Shown one piece after another: positions 31,901 through 41,389 of a stretch of 64,000 nucleotides of DNA; position 1 is the stretch's first letter; the number at the start of each line of letters is the position of its first letter. The position numbers and the translations under genes are program-made. The notes beneath the pieces were generated by a model, which was given only the letters and a program-made list of their open reading frames with translations, was not told the origin of the DNA and made no database searches. Origin of the DNA: Medakamo hakoo (lineage: Eukaryota > Chlorophyta > Trebouxiophyceae > Coccomyxaceae); the NCBI GenBank assembly GCA_026636295.1, contig CP089463.1:186001-250000 (forward strand), given 5' to 3'.

Positions 31901-34900
31901 GCCGCCCGCACGAGATCGTCGTCGAAGCCGGGCCGGGAGGCCTGGACGCCGCCGCCGCCGTCGAAGTCGCGCAACGCATCCAAGAGCAGCTGGACGCGGG
32001 CGCGGCCGAGTTGGGGCTGGGCGGCGGCGGCGGTGGCGGCGGTGGCCGGCGCCGGCGCGGCCGCGTGCCAGCCGATGACGACGACGACCCGGCGGGAGGG
32101 TTTGAACCCAGAGGTGAAGACGACGACGATGAAGATGACGACGACGACGACGACGACGACGGCACCGGCTTTGAGTTTGAGTGGGCGGACGCGGCCGTGT
32201 TCGGCGGGCCCGACGGGGCCCACATGGTGGTCGGCGGCGACGGCACGCCCCTGCGCGGCGGCGGCCGCGGTGGCGGCGGCGGCGGCTTTGCCTACCAGCT
32301 GGTCGGCGGGCCCGGCGGCGTGGGCGGCATCCTGATGGGCGGGTCCGGGCGCGCCGGCGGGGGCCCCGGCGGCGGCGGCGTGGGCCCGGACGAGATGGAA
32401 GCCATCCTCGAAGAAATGCTGACCGCCCGCCCGGGCGGCGGCGCCGACGGCCGCCACGCCGCCCGCGCTGCCGTGCTGTCTCGCCTGGCCGCCCGGGCGG
32501 GCGGGGCGTACGGCGGCGGCCGCGGCACGCGGGCCGGCTCCGGCGCGGCCACGCCCGGCAGCCTGGGCGCGGGCCTGCCGCGCGCGCCGCACCGGCTGCT
32601 GGCCCGCCCGGGCGAGGGCGGCCCCACGACCGCGAGCAGCAGCGCTGCCGGCCGGGCCGCCGGCGCGTACGCCACCCCGCCCGGCGTGGCCGCTTTCTAC
32701 GGCATGCGCGACGGCGACGCCCTGCTCATGCCCCACCCGCCGCCCGGCCTGGCGGCTGGGCGGTGGGGCGGCGGCGGCGGCGGGCTAGGCCTCGGCTTTG
32801 GCGGCGGCGGGCCGGGCGGCGGCGACCCGGACGCCTTTCTCCAACAATCCCTGGAAGCCCTGCTCAACGGCGGGCGGGGCGGGCCCGGCGGGGCCGGCGG
32901 CTGGGAAGCCGCCGTCGCTGGGGCAATGGTCGGTGGTGGCGGCGCCGGCGCGCGGGCCCGCGCCGCCGCGGGCGCGGGCGCGGGCGCGGAAGGCGTCGGG
33001 CAGTGGTCGTCCGTCCTGGAGGCCGCGCTGGCTGGCGGCGCGTTGGAGGCGGTGCCCGCGCCGCCTCCACCCCCGCCCCCTCCGCCACCACCACCACCAC
33101 CGCGGGATGAAGAAGTGCCCGACGCGGTGGAAGCCGCCCTGCGGTCGGCCCTGGCGTCCGTCGGCGTGCCACTGGGTGAGGAAGGCGGTGGTGGCGGGCG
33201 GGAGGTCGAAGTGGCGGCCGCCGCCGCGGCCGAACCTGCCGCTCCGCCGCCTGCCGCTCAACCGCCGGCCGCCATGGAGGTGGAGGATGAAGAGCCTCCG
33301 CCGCCCGCCGATGTGGACCTGGGCGGCGGCGGTGGTGGCGAGCCGGCGGCCGAGCCTGCGGCCGAGCCGGCGGCCGAGCCGGCGGCCGAGCCGGCGGCCG
33401 AGCCCGCCGAACCGCCGCCGCCGGCGGACCTCGACCTGGGCGGCGGCGGCGGCGAAGAGGCCGCTGCCGCGCCTGCTGCGGCTGCTGCAGCCGAACCCGC
33501 GCCCGCTCCTCCCGCCGCTCCACCCGCCGCTGAAGACGACGACGACCTGGCCGGCGTGGACCCGGAGTTCTTAGCGGCTCTCCCGCCCGAACTGCAGGCG
33601 GAGGTGTTGGAGCAGGCGCGGCGCGAGCGCGCGCGCGAAGCCTCCCGCGCGCGCGCGGCCGCCGCCGCGGAAGCGGCCGCCGCCGCCGCTGCTGCTGCTG
33701 CTGCTGCGGGCGGTGACCAGCCTGCTCCCGTCGAAGGTGGTGGCGGTGGTGGCGCTGCCGCCGCCGCGCCTCCCGCCGCCGCCGCCGCCCCTCCGGGCGA
33801 CGACCTCGCCGCCGCGCTCGCGTCCTTCCCGCCCGACGTGCGCGACGAGGTCTTGCTGACGGCCGACGAGGCCATGCTCGCCTCCCTGCCCGCGGCCATG
33901 CGCGCCGAAGCGGCGTCCCTGCGCCGGCGCGCTCTAGGCGCCATGGGTGGGATGGGCGGGCTGATGATGGGCGGGCCGGGCGGCGGGCTGATGGTGGTGG
34001 GCGGCGGCGGCGGCGGCATGCCCCGCCCGCCCGTCCCACGCCCGCGCAGCGGCGGGCGCGGGCGCGGCGGCGGTGGCGCGGCCGGCGCTGCGCCGTCCGC
34101 TCCCCCGCCGCCGCCCGACTACGGCCCGCCTCCACTGGCCGAATCCGATTTAGGCCCGCTGGTCGCGGCTTTACGCCTCGCCCCCGCGCCCGGCGGCGGC
34201 GGCCGGTTTGGCGGCGCGGGCGGCTCTGGCGGCGCCCTGGCCCGCGTCTTTGCCAACCTGGCGGCCGTGGACGCGGCCCGGCCCGGTGTGTTACGTGCGC
34301 TGTGCGCTCCGCTGGCGGCCGTTGTCGCCAGAGAAGAGGGTGAAGAGGGCGGGGCGGGCCTGGCCGCGCGGATGGAGGCGGAAGGGGTGGGCGCGGGCGC
34401 GCCGTCGGCTGCGCCCCCTCCGTCCGCCGCCGCGGCCGTCACGGCCCGGCGGGCGGTGGATGCGCTGGCGGCCCTAGTCCGCGCTCACCCGGGCGTTGCG
34501 GCCGAGCTGGCGGCACTGCCGGTGGCGGTGGGTGGTGGCGGCGGCGGCCCCACCACGACGCCGTCCCCGCCCCGCCCGCCCGCGTCAGACGCGAAAGGCA
34601 AAGCCCCCGTCGTCGTCGCCGTCGACGCCAGCGGCGCTGCGCCGCCGCCATGCACCCCAGCCCTGGCCCTCCTCCTGCGCTTGGTCCGGGCCGACCTGGG
34701 CCGGCGGGCGTCCGGCGCGGCGGAAGCGGCCCTGGCGCTCGTGGAGGCGGTGGTCGGTGCCGCAGGGCGGGACGCGGCCAAGGCGGCCGCGGCGGCCGCG
34801 GGTGAGGCCGCCGCGGCGGGCGACGGTGCGGGCCCGTCCGGCCCGCCCACCGCCCCTCCTGCCTCTTCCCCGGCTTTGGAGGCACTGCCACTCGCCTTGG

Positions 34901-37020
34901 TCCGCGTCTTGCCCGACGCCCTGGCCTCGCTGGCCGTGCCCGACGCGGCCGCGTCACGCGCGGCTGCCGCGCTTCGTGCCCTCGCGGCGGGCGCGCCCAC
35001 GCACGCCGCCCCAGCTTTACGCGCTCGCCTGGGCGACTTGATGCTGGCGTTGGCGGATGCCGCCCGTCCCGGCCTGGACGCCATCGCCAAAGGCGACGGC
35101 GGCGTAGCGGCGGGCGGGGCCGGCAGCGGCAGTGCGGCGGGCGCGCCCCTGCCCGGCCCGCGCCTGCTGCGGGTTGCCCGCGCGCTGGCCGCCCTGGCCA
35201 AGCCGCCGGCCGGCGCCGACCAACACCCGGACCGGGCTGCGGCCGCGTCTGCGGCGGCCAAAGAGTTGGCGTCGACGGCGGCCCGCCTGGAGCCGCTGTG
35301 GGCGTCGGTGTCAGCGGCCGCGAGCGCGGTGGAGGCGGCCCTGCCTGCTGGCGCGACCGGCCCGGCGGGCGCCGCGCCTGCCGCCTTGCTGGGCGGCCCG
35401 CCATCCGCCGCGTCCCGCCTGCTCCCGCCCGGCGCCGCGACCGTCTTGCCGCTGGTCGAAACCTTCTTCGTCCTGGCGGAAGCGGAAGCGGCGGCGGCCG
35501 AGGCGGCGGCCGCGCCCAAGAAAGCCGCGTCGCCCGCCGCGTCTGCCGGCGGCGCGCGCGGCGGGTCGCCCTCCCGCACGCACGCCGCCTTAGCCGCGTC
35601 CATCCCGCGCCCGCCCTCCCGCCTGGACCAGCCGCTGGTCCCGGCGTCGACGGCGGTGGGTGGTGGGGGCGGCGGCGGCGACGGCGCCGCCCAGGCGGCG
35701 GCCGCGCCCTTTGCCAAGTTTGCTGAACGCCACCGCCGCCTGCTCAACGCCTGGGTCCGCCAGGCGCCGTCGCTGCTCGACGGTTCGCTCGCCCCGCTGC
35801 TGAGGACGCCGCGCCTCTTGGATTTCGACAACAAGCGCGCCCACTTCCGGGCGCGCATGCGGCGGGAAGCCGCGGCCGCGCGCGCGGCCGCCGGTGTGGC
35901 CGGCCGCGACCCGGGCCCGCTCCGCCTCGCCGTCCGCCGCGCCCACGTCTTTGACGACTCCTTCCACCAGCTGCGCATGCGCACCCCCGCGGAGCTGCGC
36001 TCCAAGCTGGCCGTCACCTTCCAGGGCGAGGAAGGCATCGACGCGGGCGGCGTGACGCGCGAGTGGTACGCCGTCATGGCGCGCGCGATGTTCGACCCCA
36101 AGGCCGCACTGTTCGTGCACACGCCGGAGGGCGGGACGACCTTCCAGCCCAACCCCGCGTCCGTCATCCAGTCCGACGAGGCGCGGGGCACCTCCCACCT
36201 GGATTTCTTCCGCTTCGTCGGCCGCGTCGTCGGCAAGGCGCTGCTGGACGGCCAGGCCATCGACGCCCACTTCACGCGTTCCTTCTACAAGCACATGCTG
36301 GGCCAGCCGCTGTCCTACGCCGACGTGGAAGCCGTGGACCCGGCCTACTTCCGCACGCTGGCCTGGGTTCTGGAAAACGACATCGAAGAGGGTGGCATGG
36401 ACCTGGACCTCACCTTTTCGGAGGAGGCCGACTTTTTCGGGCGCCGCGAAGTCGTCGAGTTTGTCCCCGGCGGCGCGGCGCTCCGCGTCACCAACGCCAA
36501 CAAGCGGGAGTACGTGGACCTGGCGGCGGCCCACCGCATGACGGGCGCGATCAAGGACCAGACGGCCGCCTTCCTGGCCGGCTTCTGGGACCTGGTGCCG
36601 CAGCCGGCCCTGGCCCCCTTCGACGCGGCCGAACTGGAGCTCCTCATCTCCGGCCTGCCGACGATCGACGTGGCCGACCTGCGCCGCCACACCGAGTACG
36701 CGGGCGGCTACTCCGCCGCGTCGCCCGTCATCCAGTGGTTCTGGGAGGTGGTGGGCGAGCTCAGCCCGGAGGACGTCGCGCGCCTGGTCCAGTTCGTGAC
36801 GGGGACGGCCAAGGTCCCGCTCGACGGCTTTGCCGCGCTCCAGGGCGTGTCGGGCCCGCAGAAGTTCCAGGTGCACAAGGCGTTCGGCCCGCCCGACCGG
36901 CTGCCCACCGCCCACACCTGTTTCAACCAGCTGGACTTGGTGGAGTACGAGAGCAAGGAGCAGTTGAAAGACCGGCTGCTGCTGGCCATCCGGGAGACGA
37001 CCGGCTTTGGGTTCGGCTGA
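22961..37020 (+). CDS. Giant HECT E3 ubiquitin ligase, UPL1/UPL2 (HUWE1) type
   Basis: Exons 22961-22993, 23123-23218, 23314-23577 and 23713-37020 give about 4,566 residues. The last exon is 13.3 kb. The N-terminus 'MRAKPKRGVEPPPAVQAVV...FAWDYEKGDFYHWVPLLNRLDEYYD' matches UPL1/2. A long armadillo-like region (DUF908/DUF913 type) follows. UBA lies near residues 1438-1480 ('VQRIVEMGFPPDRAAAAL'), and Asp/Ser-rich acidic tracts lie near 2650-2950. Two ubiquitin-binding motifs follow near 3413 ('DPEFLAALPPELQAEVL') and 3500 ('FPPDVRDEVLLTADEAMLASL'). The HECT domain occupies about 4,200-4,566 with catalytic Cys at residue 4534 ('PTAHTCFNQLDL'). It transfers ubiquitin to substrates. It is about 900 residues longer than plant UPL1 through Gly/Ala/Pro inserts. 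Intron 2 uses a GC donor (AAG|GCAAGT). Confidence 0.95.
25704..25793 (+). repeat. 30-nt tandem repeat, three copies, inside UPL
   Basis: Three near-identical 30-nt units encode APPSTSDAT(P) three times in a linker before the UBA region. Only two or three substitutions separate copies, which suggests recent expansion. Confidence 0.85.
31263..32163 (+). repeat. GAC/GAT-rich low-complexity tracts coding poly-acidic segments of UPL
   Basis: Several runs of Asp codons (for example 31547-31565, 31672-31737, 32116-32160) mixed with TCC/TCG Ser codons. Acidic tracts are typical of HUWE1/UPL1 proteins at this location. Confidence 0.85.
33340..33405 (+). repeat. 12-nt tandem repeat coding (EPAA)n in UPL
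   Basis: Five to six copies of a GAGCCGGCGGCC-like unit encode EPAA repeats just before the first ubiquitin-binding motif. One copy carries GAGCCTGCG. Confidence 0.85.
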
Positions 37021-37034
37021 AGAGATGGACGGGA

Positions 37035-37195
37035 GGGGGGGGGGGGGGGGGGGAGCGGGGAGTGAGATGGAGAGAGACAGACGAGAGAGTTTTGGCGTGC
37101 GTTTTTCCCTGTGTGTGTGTGTTTGTGTGGTGTTTTGCTTTGTTCTGAGTGGGTGGGCGGGCTCTATGTGTGTGTGTGTGTGTGTGTGTGCGTGT
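37035..37195. repeat. 19-nt G run plus GT-rich tracts downstream of UPL
   Basis: A G run at 37035-37053 starts 15 nt after the UPL stop. Interrupted (GT)n tracts follow at about 37110-37130 and 37165-37195. It lies in the 269-bp tail-to-tail gap with the GST-like gene. Confidence 0.9.
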
Positions 37196-37289
37196 AGCGG
37201 TGGGGTGTGCCGGTGTGTTGAGAAAACTCATTCCTTTCCGAACGACAACAACAAAAAATCTCCATCCATCCATTGTTTCTACCCCACTC

Positions 37290-38714
37290 TCACAGCGCGG
37301 CGTTGTAGCAGCCCTTCAACACGCGCGCGCACGCCGCCCGCAGCTCCTCCGCCGCCCCACCGCTCATATCGCGCGGCGCAGAGACGCGGGCAGGGAGGAA
37401 GGCACACACAGCCGCCGTGACGGCGTTGCCCGCCGCGTCGTCGGCCGGCTTGCCCGGCTGGCCGGTCAACAGGCAGCCGGCCAGGCGGGCGAGCGCGGCT
37501 TCGATGGCAGCCTCCGACCCCGCCGGTAAGCCCGCGTTCTTAGCCGTGTCAGCCACAATGGCGTCCCGGTTGAGGGCGAGTTTCGCGGCGGCTTCGCCCG
37601 CCGACGCTGGGTCGGCTGGCACGTACGGCTCTGTCGCCAGGCTCAACCCGGCGATGCGCGAGAAGACGGCCCGGTGCGTGGCCGGGTCGCCACGCGCGCG
37701 GCGGTACGCCGGGACGGTCAGCATGGCATCATACCACGCGCTCACGCGCGGCGCGTCGGCCCGCCCGCGCACGGACGTGGCCGCCGCCGCGCACGCGGGG
37801 ATGTTGGCGGCCAGCCGTTCCGCCATGGGCGCCCACGCAAAGTCGGCCAGGGACACGGCCTCGCCCGCCAGGAACGGGCCGGGGGTGGAGCCCAGCAGAG
37901 CTTCCCATTCCGCGAGGGCGGCCTCAAAGGCCGCGCGGGCTTCGTCCAGCGGCGGCGGCGGCGTGGGCATGGATGGCGAGGTGGCGGCCGCACCGCCGGC
38001 TGCCGCGGCCGCCGCGCGGACCAGGCCGTACCCGGCCGTCCCAAACCTGTCGACCAGGTCCAGGGCGGCTTTGGACGCGGCCGCGTCCGTGCCCGGCGGC
38101 GTCAGGACGCCCGGGTGGTCGGCGTCCAGGCGGGCCAGCACGTCCAGGCTTTCGTACACGAGCTCGCGCTCGTGTGCTGGGACGCCGGCCGGGCCCGCCG
38201 CGGCCAGCTGGGCGGGCGACGCGAGCAGCACCGCCGGCACTTTAGACGTGGGGACGAGCTTCGGGTAGAAGGCCGGCTTCCTGTACAGTGAAATCGGGGC
38301 GACCTCGTACTTGGCGCCGTCCACGCCAGCGTCCGCCAGGTGGTAGAGCGCCATGTTCACGCGCGCGGCAAACGGGCACCACCCGTGCGTGTCCCGGAAA
38401 AAGATGATGGGCGCGGTGGACGCGCGCGTGGGCCCGCTGTCGTCGACGGGCAGGACGGGCGCGGGGACGGACGCCGGTTCGCCGCCCGCGACGAGCGTGT
38501 AGCCGTCCAGGGCGGAGCCCGCCGCGGCGCGGGCGGCAGCTTCGATGTCGGGCCAGGAGGCGCCGTCGAGCGTGGGCGCGGAGGGTGGTGGTGGGGTGGT
38601 AGTCGTCGCAGGCGCAGCGGCGGACGCGCGCAGTCGCGGCACGGCCGCCCGCCGGGCGGGCACGGCCCGCCCAGGCCCGGCCATCGCCGGGATGCGAAGA
38701 CTGGCCAGCGTCAT
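37290..38714 (-). CDS. Glutathione S-transferase-like protein, plastid-targeted (lambda/omega-like)
   Basis: Single exon, 474 residues. The first ~50 residues (MTLASLRIPAMAGPGRAVPARRAAVPRLRAS in sense) are Arg/Ala/Pro-rich and fit a plastid transit peptide. A thioredoxin-fold N-domain follows with 'IIFFRDTHGWCPFAARVNMAL', where CPFA(A)R matches the catalytic-Cys motif of lambda/omega GSTs, and 'YPKLVPTSKVPAVL' with the cis-Pro. The helical C-domain includes 'GPFLAGEAVSLADFAWAP', the usual GST_C capping motif. A further ~100-residue helical C-terminal extension ('DPATHRAVFSRIAGLSLATEPYVP...') is longer than typical GSTs. Cys-type GSTs act as thiol transferases or reduce glutathione conjugates; substrate unknown. 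It is head-to-head with the Ycf49-like gene. Confidence 0.82.
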   Translation of the reverse strand: MTLASLRIPAMAGPGRAVPARRAAVPRLRASAAAPATTTTPPPPSAPTLDGASWPDIEAAARAAAGSALDGYTLVAGGEPASVPAPVLPVDDSGPTRASTAPIIFFRDTHGWCPFAARVNMALYHLADAGVDGAKYEVAPISLYRKPAFYPKLVPTSKVPAVLLASPAQLAAAGPAGVPAHERELVYESLDVLARLDADHPGVLTPPGTDAAASKAALDLVDRFGTAGYGLVRAAAAAAGGAAATSPSMPTPPPPLDEARAAFEAALAEWEALLGSTPGPFLAGEAVSLADFAWAPMAERLAANIPACAAAATSVRGRADAPRVSAWYDAMLTVPAYRRARGDPATHRAVFSRIAGLSLATEPYVPADPASAGEAAAKLALNRDAIVADTAKNAGLPAGSEAAIEAALARLAGCLLTGQPGKPADDAAGNAVTAAVCAFLPARVSAPRDMSGGAAEELRAACARVLKGCYNAAL

Positions 38715-38950
38715 GGTGTGCGTGTGCCAGGCTGTGGAAACAAAAAAGAAAAATTCTCTCCGATGATAGCGGTGTGGCCTGTTCCCCCCGCATCGGTCTC
38801 ACTCTTTTTGCAGACACGAGAGCAACAAGGGGAGGGGCCTCACGCCCTCCATCGCTGCCAAACTCCGCCGACCTCCCACACATCCACACGCATCAAAACC
38901 CAGCCTCGACTATTGGCCGCCAGGCGCCGATAAGCCCCAGCCACAAGCAA
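38715..38950. promoter_or_regulatory. Shared 236-bp 5' region, GST-like / Ycf49-like
   Basis: Contains ATTGG (38912-38916, CCAAT-box reverse) and GATAAG (38929-38934) close to the plus-strand start. Both neighbours appear plastid-targeted. Confidence 0.45.
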
Positions 38951-39652
38951 ATGATGGCACACTCGCCCGCCCTCCCGGCCAAAAGGCCTCTAGCCACTCA
39001 TCCGCCCGCCGCCCGGGCGGGGCAGGGTGTTCCATCGCGCCCCAGCCGCCTCGGAGCACGCCTTCCTGTCCAGGCGTCCAGGGCAGAGGCGCAGGCAGGG
39101 CGAGGAGTGGGCCCACGCCCCGCGCCTCCGCCGCTCGATGGCGCGTCGCCATCCACCTCCTCGCCCACGCCGCCCACCTCCCTCGCCCTGCCCGCGGCCG
39201 CGCTCGCCATGGCCCTGGCGTCCACCCACCCCGCCCTGGCCGACACGACGGCGACCTCCTTCTTCGCCGCGTCCACCACGCCCGCCACCGAACCGGCCAA
39301 CGCCCTCTCCCTGCCGACCTGGGCCATCCACGTCTCGTCCGTCGTCGAATGGTTGACTGCCATGGGCCTGTTTGTCAAGCTCGGGTCCGTGCGCAACGAC
39401 CCGGCCTTGGCCGGCATGGCCTGGGGCATGCTGCCGCTGTTGGGAGGCGCCCTCGCCGCCTGCACCTTTCACTTTTTTTATAATGCGCCGTCCCTGTACC
39501 CCATGGTCGCGGCCCAGGCCGGGTTGACGGTGCTGGGCAACGCGACGCTCGCCCTGGCGGCGTACCGCCTGTGGGCGTCGGCCAAGGAGGAAGAAGATGG
39601 TAAAAAGAGCGCGGCTGAGGCTGCTGCTGCTGCTGTCGTCGAGAAGGAGTGA
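38951..39652 (+). CDS. Ycf49-like (DUF2499) plastid membrane protein
   Basis: Single exon, 233 residues from MMAHSPALPAKRP. The first ~90 residues are a transit-peptide-like region, then 'LALPAAALAMALASTHPALAD' resembles a thylakoid-transfer or hydrophobic segment ending ALAD. The conserved core 'LPTWAIHVSSVVEWLTAMGLFVKLG...WGMLPLLGGALAACTFHFFYN' is the Ycf49/DUF2499 signature, followed by another helix 'AQAGLTVLGNATLALAAYRLWA' and a charged tail. Ycf49 is plastid-encoded in some red-lineage algae and nuclear in green ones; its function is poorly known. In-frame upstream ATGs exist, but MMAHS begins where the transit-like composition begins. Confidence 0.85.
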   Translation: MMAHSPALPAKRPLATHPPAARAGQGVPSRPSRLGARLPVQASRAEAQAGRGVGPRPAPPPLDGASPSTSSPTPPTSLALPAAALAMALASTHPALADTTATSFFAASTTPATEPANALSLPTWAIHVSSVVEWLTAMGLFVKLGSVRNDPALAGMAWGMLPLLGGALAACTFHFFYNAPSLYPMVAAQAGLTVLGNATLALAAYRLWASAKEEEDGKKSAAEAAAAAVVEKE

Positions 39653-39934
39653 TGGGGATGGGAGTCGCGAGGCGAGAGGTTTGGATGCAAAAAAAAAACG
39701 CAAAACTTTTCAACACAATTTTTCACACTCTTCCCGCACAATGAACGCAAGCGGGAGGGGACGCGTACACAAGGATGGTTGGGAGGAAAAACGCACACTC
39801 TCTCCTAAAAAATCAAATTCGTTCGGTGGGCCCGGAAAAAAGGAAGGGGGTTTCCCACGCACGCGCAGGTGCTCCCGGGTTGGTGGGGGATAGGGGGGGG
39901 GGATGGGATCTAAAGCACGCCCGCTCAATTTTAT

Positions 39935-41114
39935 TCACTCGTCAATGGACGCCAGGGCGTCGCTGCCCCGGCTCCGGCCCGACCGGCGCGTGGCCCGGGC
40001 GGACGGAGCGGGAGCGGGAGCGACGGCGGGCGTGGCCACAGCCAGGCCACTGCCGCCAAGGGCCGCGCGCAGGGAGGCCAGCTCCGCGTCTTTGGCCGCC
40101 AGCGCCGCGGTCAGCTCCGCGTTTTTGACCTGCAGCTCGTAGACCGTGGTCGTCAGCGCCTGCATCTGGGCGTGCTTGCGTTCCCGGGAGACGGCAGCCG
40201 TCGCCCGGTTTTTGGCCAGGCGGCGCTGGCGCCGGCGCTCAGCCAGGTCAGCAATCTCGTCCAGCGCCACGGCCTTGCGCTTGCCGCGCTTCAGTGGCGG
40301 CAGGGAGGGGGGCGGGCCACCGGTCAGCGCGGCTGTGGCCGCCGCCGTGGCCAGCGCCGCGGCGGCGGCAGGCGGGACGGCGACGCGCGGGGTGCGCGGG
40401 GGCGGCGTGCCCGCGCCGGGCGCGGCGGGCGAAGGCGCGCGGCCGCCGCGAGGCTTCACCGGCTCCACGGCCGGCGGCAGCGGCGGCAGCAGGTTGACGG
40501 ACGCGGGCGCCCACAGGTTGCCCACGCCCATAGGGGCGGCCGGGTCGGGCAGGTCGTCAAAGGAGGACAGCATGGTGGGCGCGGCGGGGGCTGTGGTGTG
40601 TGGGGGCAGGTGGGGCAGGTGGGAAGGTGGGCGGCAGGATGGTGAGAGCGGGGCGCGCGGACCGACAGGTGGGGGTGGTTGGCCGGGCGCGCCGCCAGCC
40701 GCACGCCGCTTTTTGCAGCTTTGTTCGGCGCGATGGGCACAGACAGCCTCCACGTCCGCTCTTGCGATTTCGGAGGCGGGGCGGACGCCCTGTAAGTGGT
40801 CGCGGCGGGCATGTTCGCTCGCTGCGAAGCCACGCGCGCTCACGCTTCCGGCCAGACGCATGCGGGGGTGCCTTTCAACAACCCCGCTCTCTGGATAACT
40901 CACCTGGCAGGCCGACCTCCGCGAATAGGGAGGCGAGCGGGTCACCGCCCTTTAGCGACAGCGCGTTGGGCAGCGGCAGGACGGCGGCGACGTCGCCCGA
41001 GGTGACGACGTGCTTGTTGTTGGACTCGGCCGCCTTGCCCGCGCCCTCGATCCAGTCGACGGACATCAGGTCGACGGACGCGAAGCGGCCGATGTCACCG
41101 ACAGAGAGGCCCAT
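39935..41114 (-). CDS. bZIP transcription factor (first of a divergent pair)
   Basis: Exons 41114-40904 and 40590-39935 (313-nt intron, donor GTGAGT, acceptor CACCACAG, phase 1) give 288 residues. The N-terminus 'MGLSVGDIGRFASVDLMSVDWIEG' is acidic/hydrophobic, possibly an activation region. A Pro/Ala-rich middle follows, then 'LKRGKRKAVALDEIADLAERRRQRRLAKNRATAAVSRERKHAQMQ', the basic region (about residues 185-210) with the invariant N-x7-R (NRATAAVSR). A leucine zipper 'LTTTVYELQVKNAELTAALAAKDAELASL' comes next and the tail contains RRSGRSRG. It binds DNA as a dimer; targets unknown. Its bZIP is closely similar to that of the neighbour at 41390, which is transcribed away from it. Confidence 0.9.
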
Positions 41115-41389
41115 GGTTTTGTTGAGGTGGCTGCGCGAGGTGGCTGCGCGGTGGAGCGGTGGTTGGCTTTGGAGGCTTCTTTGTTGTTTTGAGGATGGGA
41201 ATGGTGGTGTGACGGGCCGACTGGTCCAAGGGCGTTTTTCCCAGTCGAGTTCGGCCCCAGCCTGCTTGTTCGCGCTCTCAGGCGGCCAGGCGCGTCGAAG
41301 CCGAGCACTCACACCACCTTTCCTCCCAGCTTCCCTGCCCGCTCCCCACGCATTCCACGCCCTCCCAGCCCCGCGCCGCCCGCGCGGCC
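41115..41389. promoter_or_regulatory. Shared 275-bp 5' region of two bZIP paralogues
   Basis: Contains a perfect 13-bp tandem repeat (GAGGTGGCTGCGC at 41124-41136 and 41137-41149) next to the minus-strand start, and AAAC/GTTT-rich stretches near 41180. No ACGT-core bZIP site was noticed in the central part. Confidence 0.5.
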
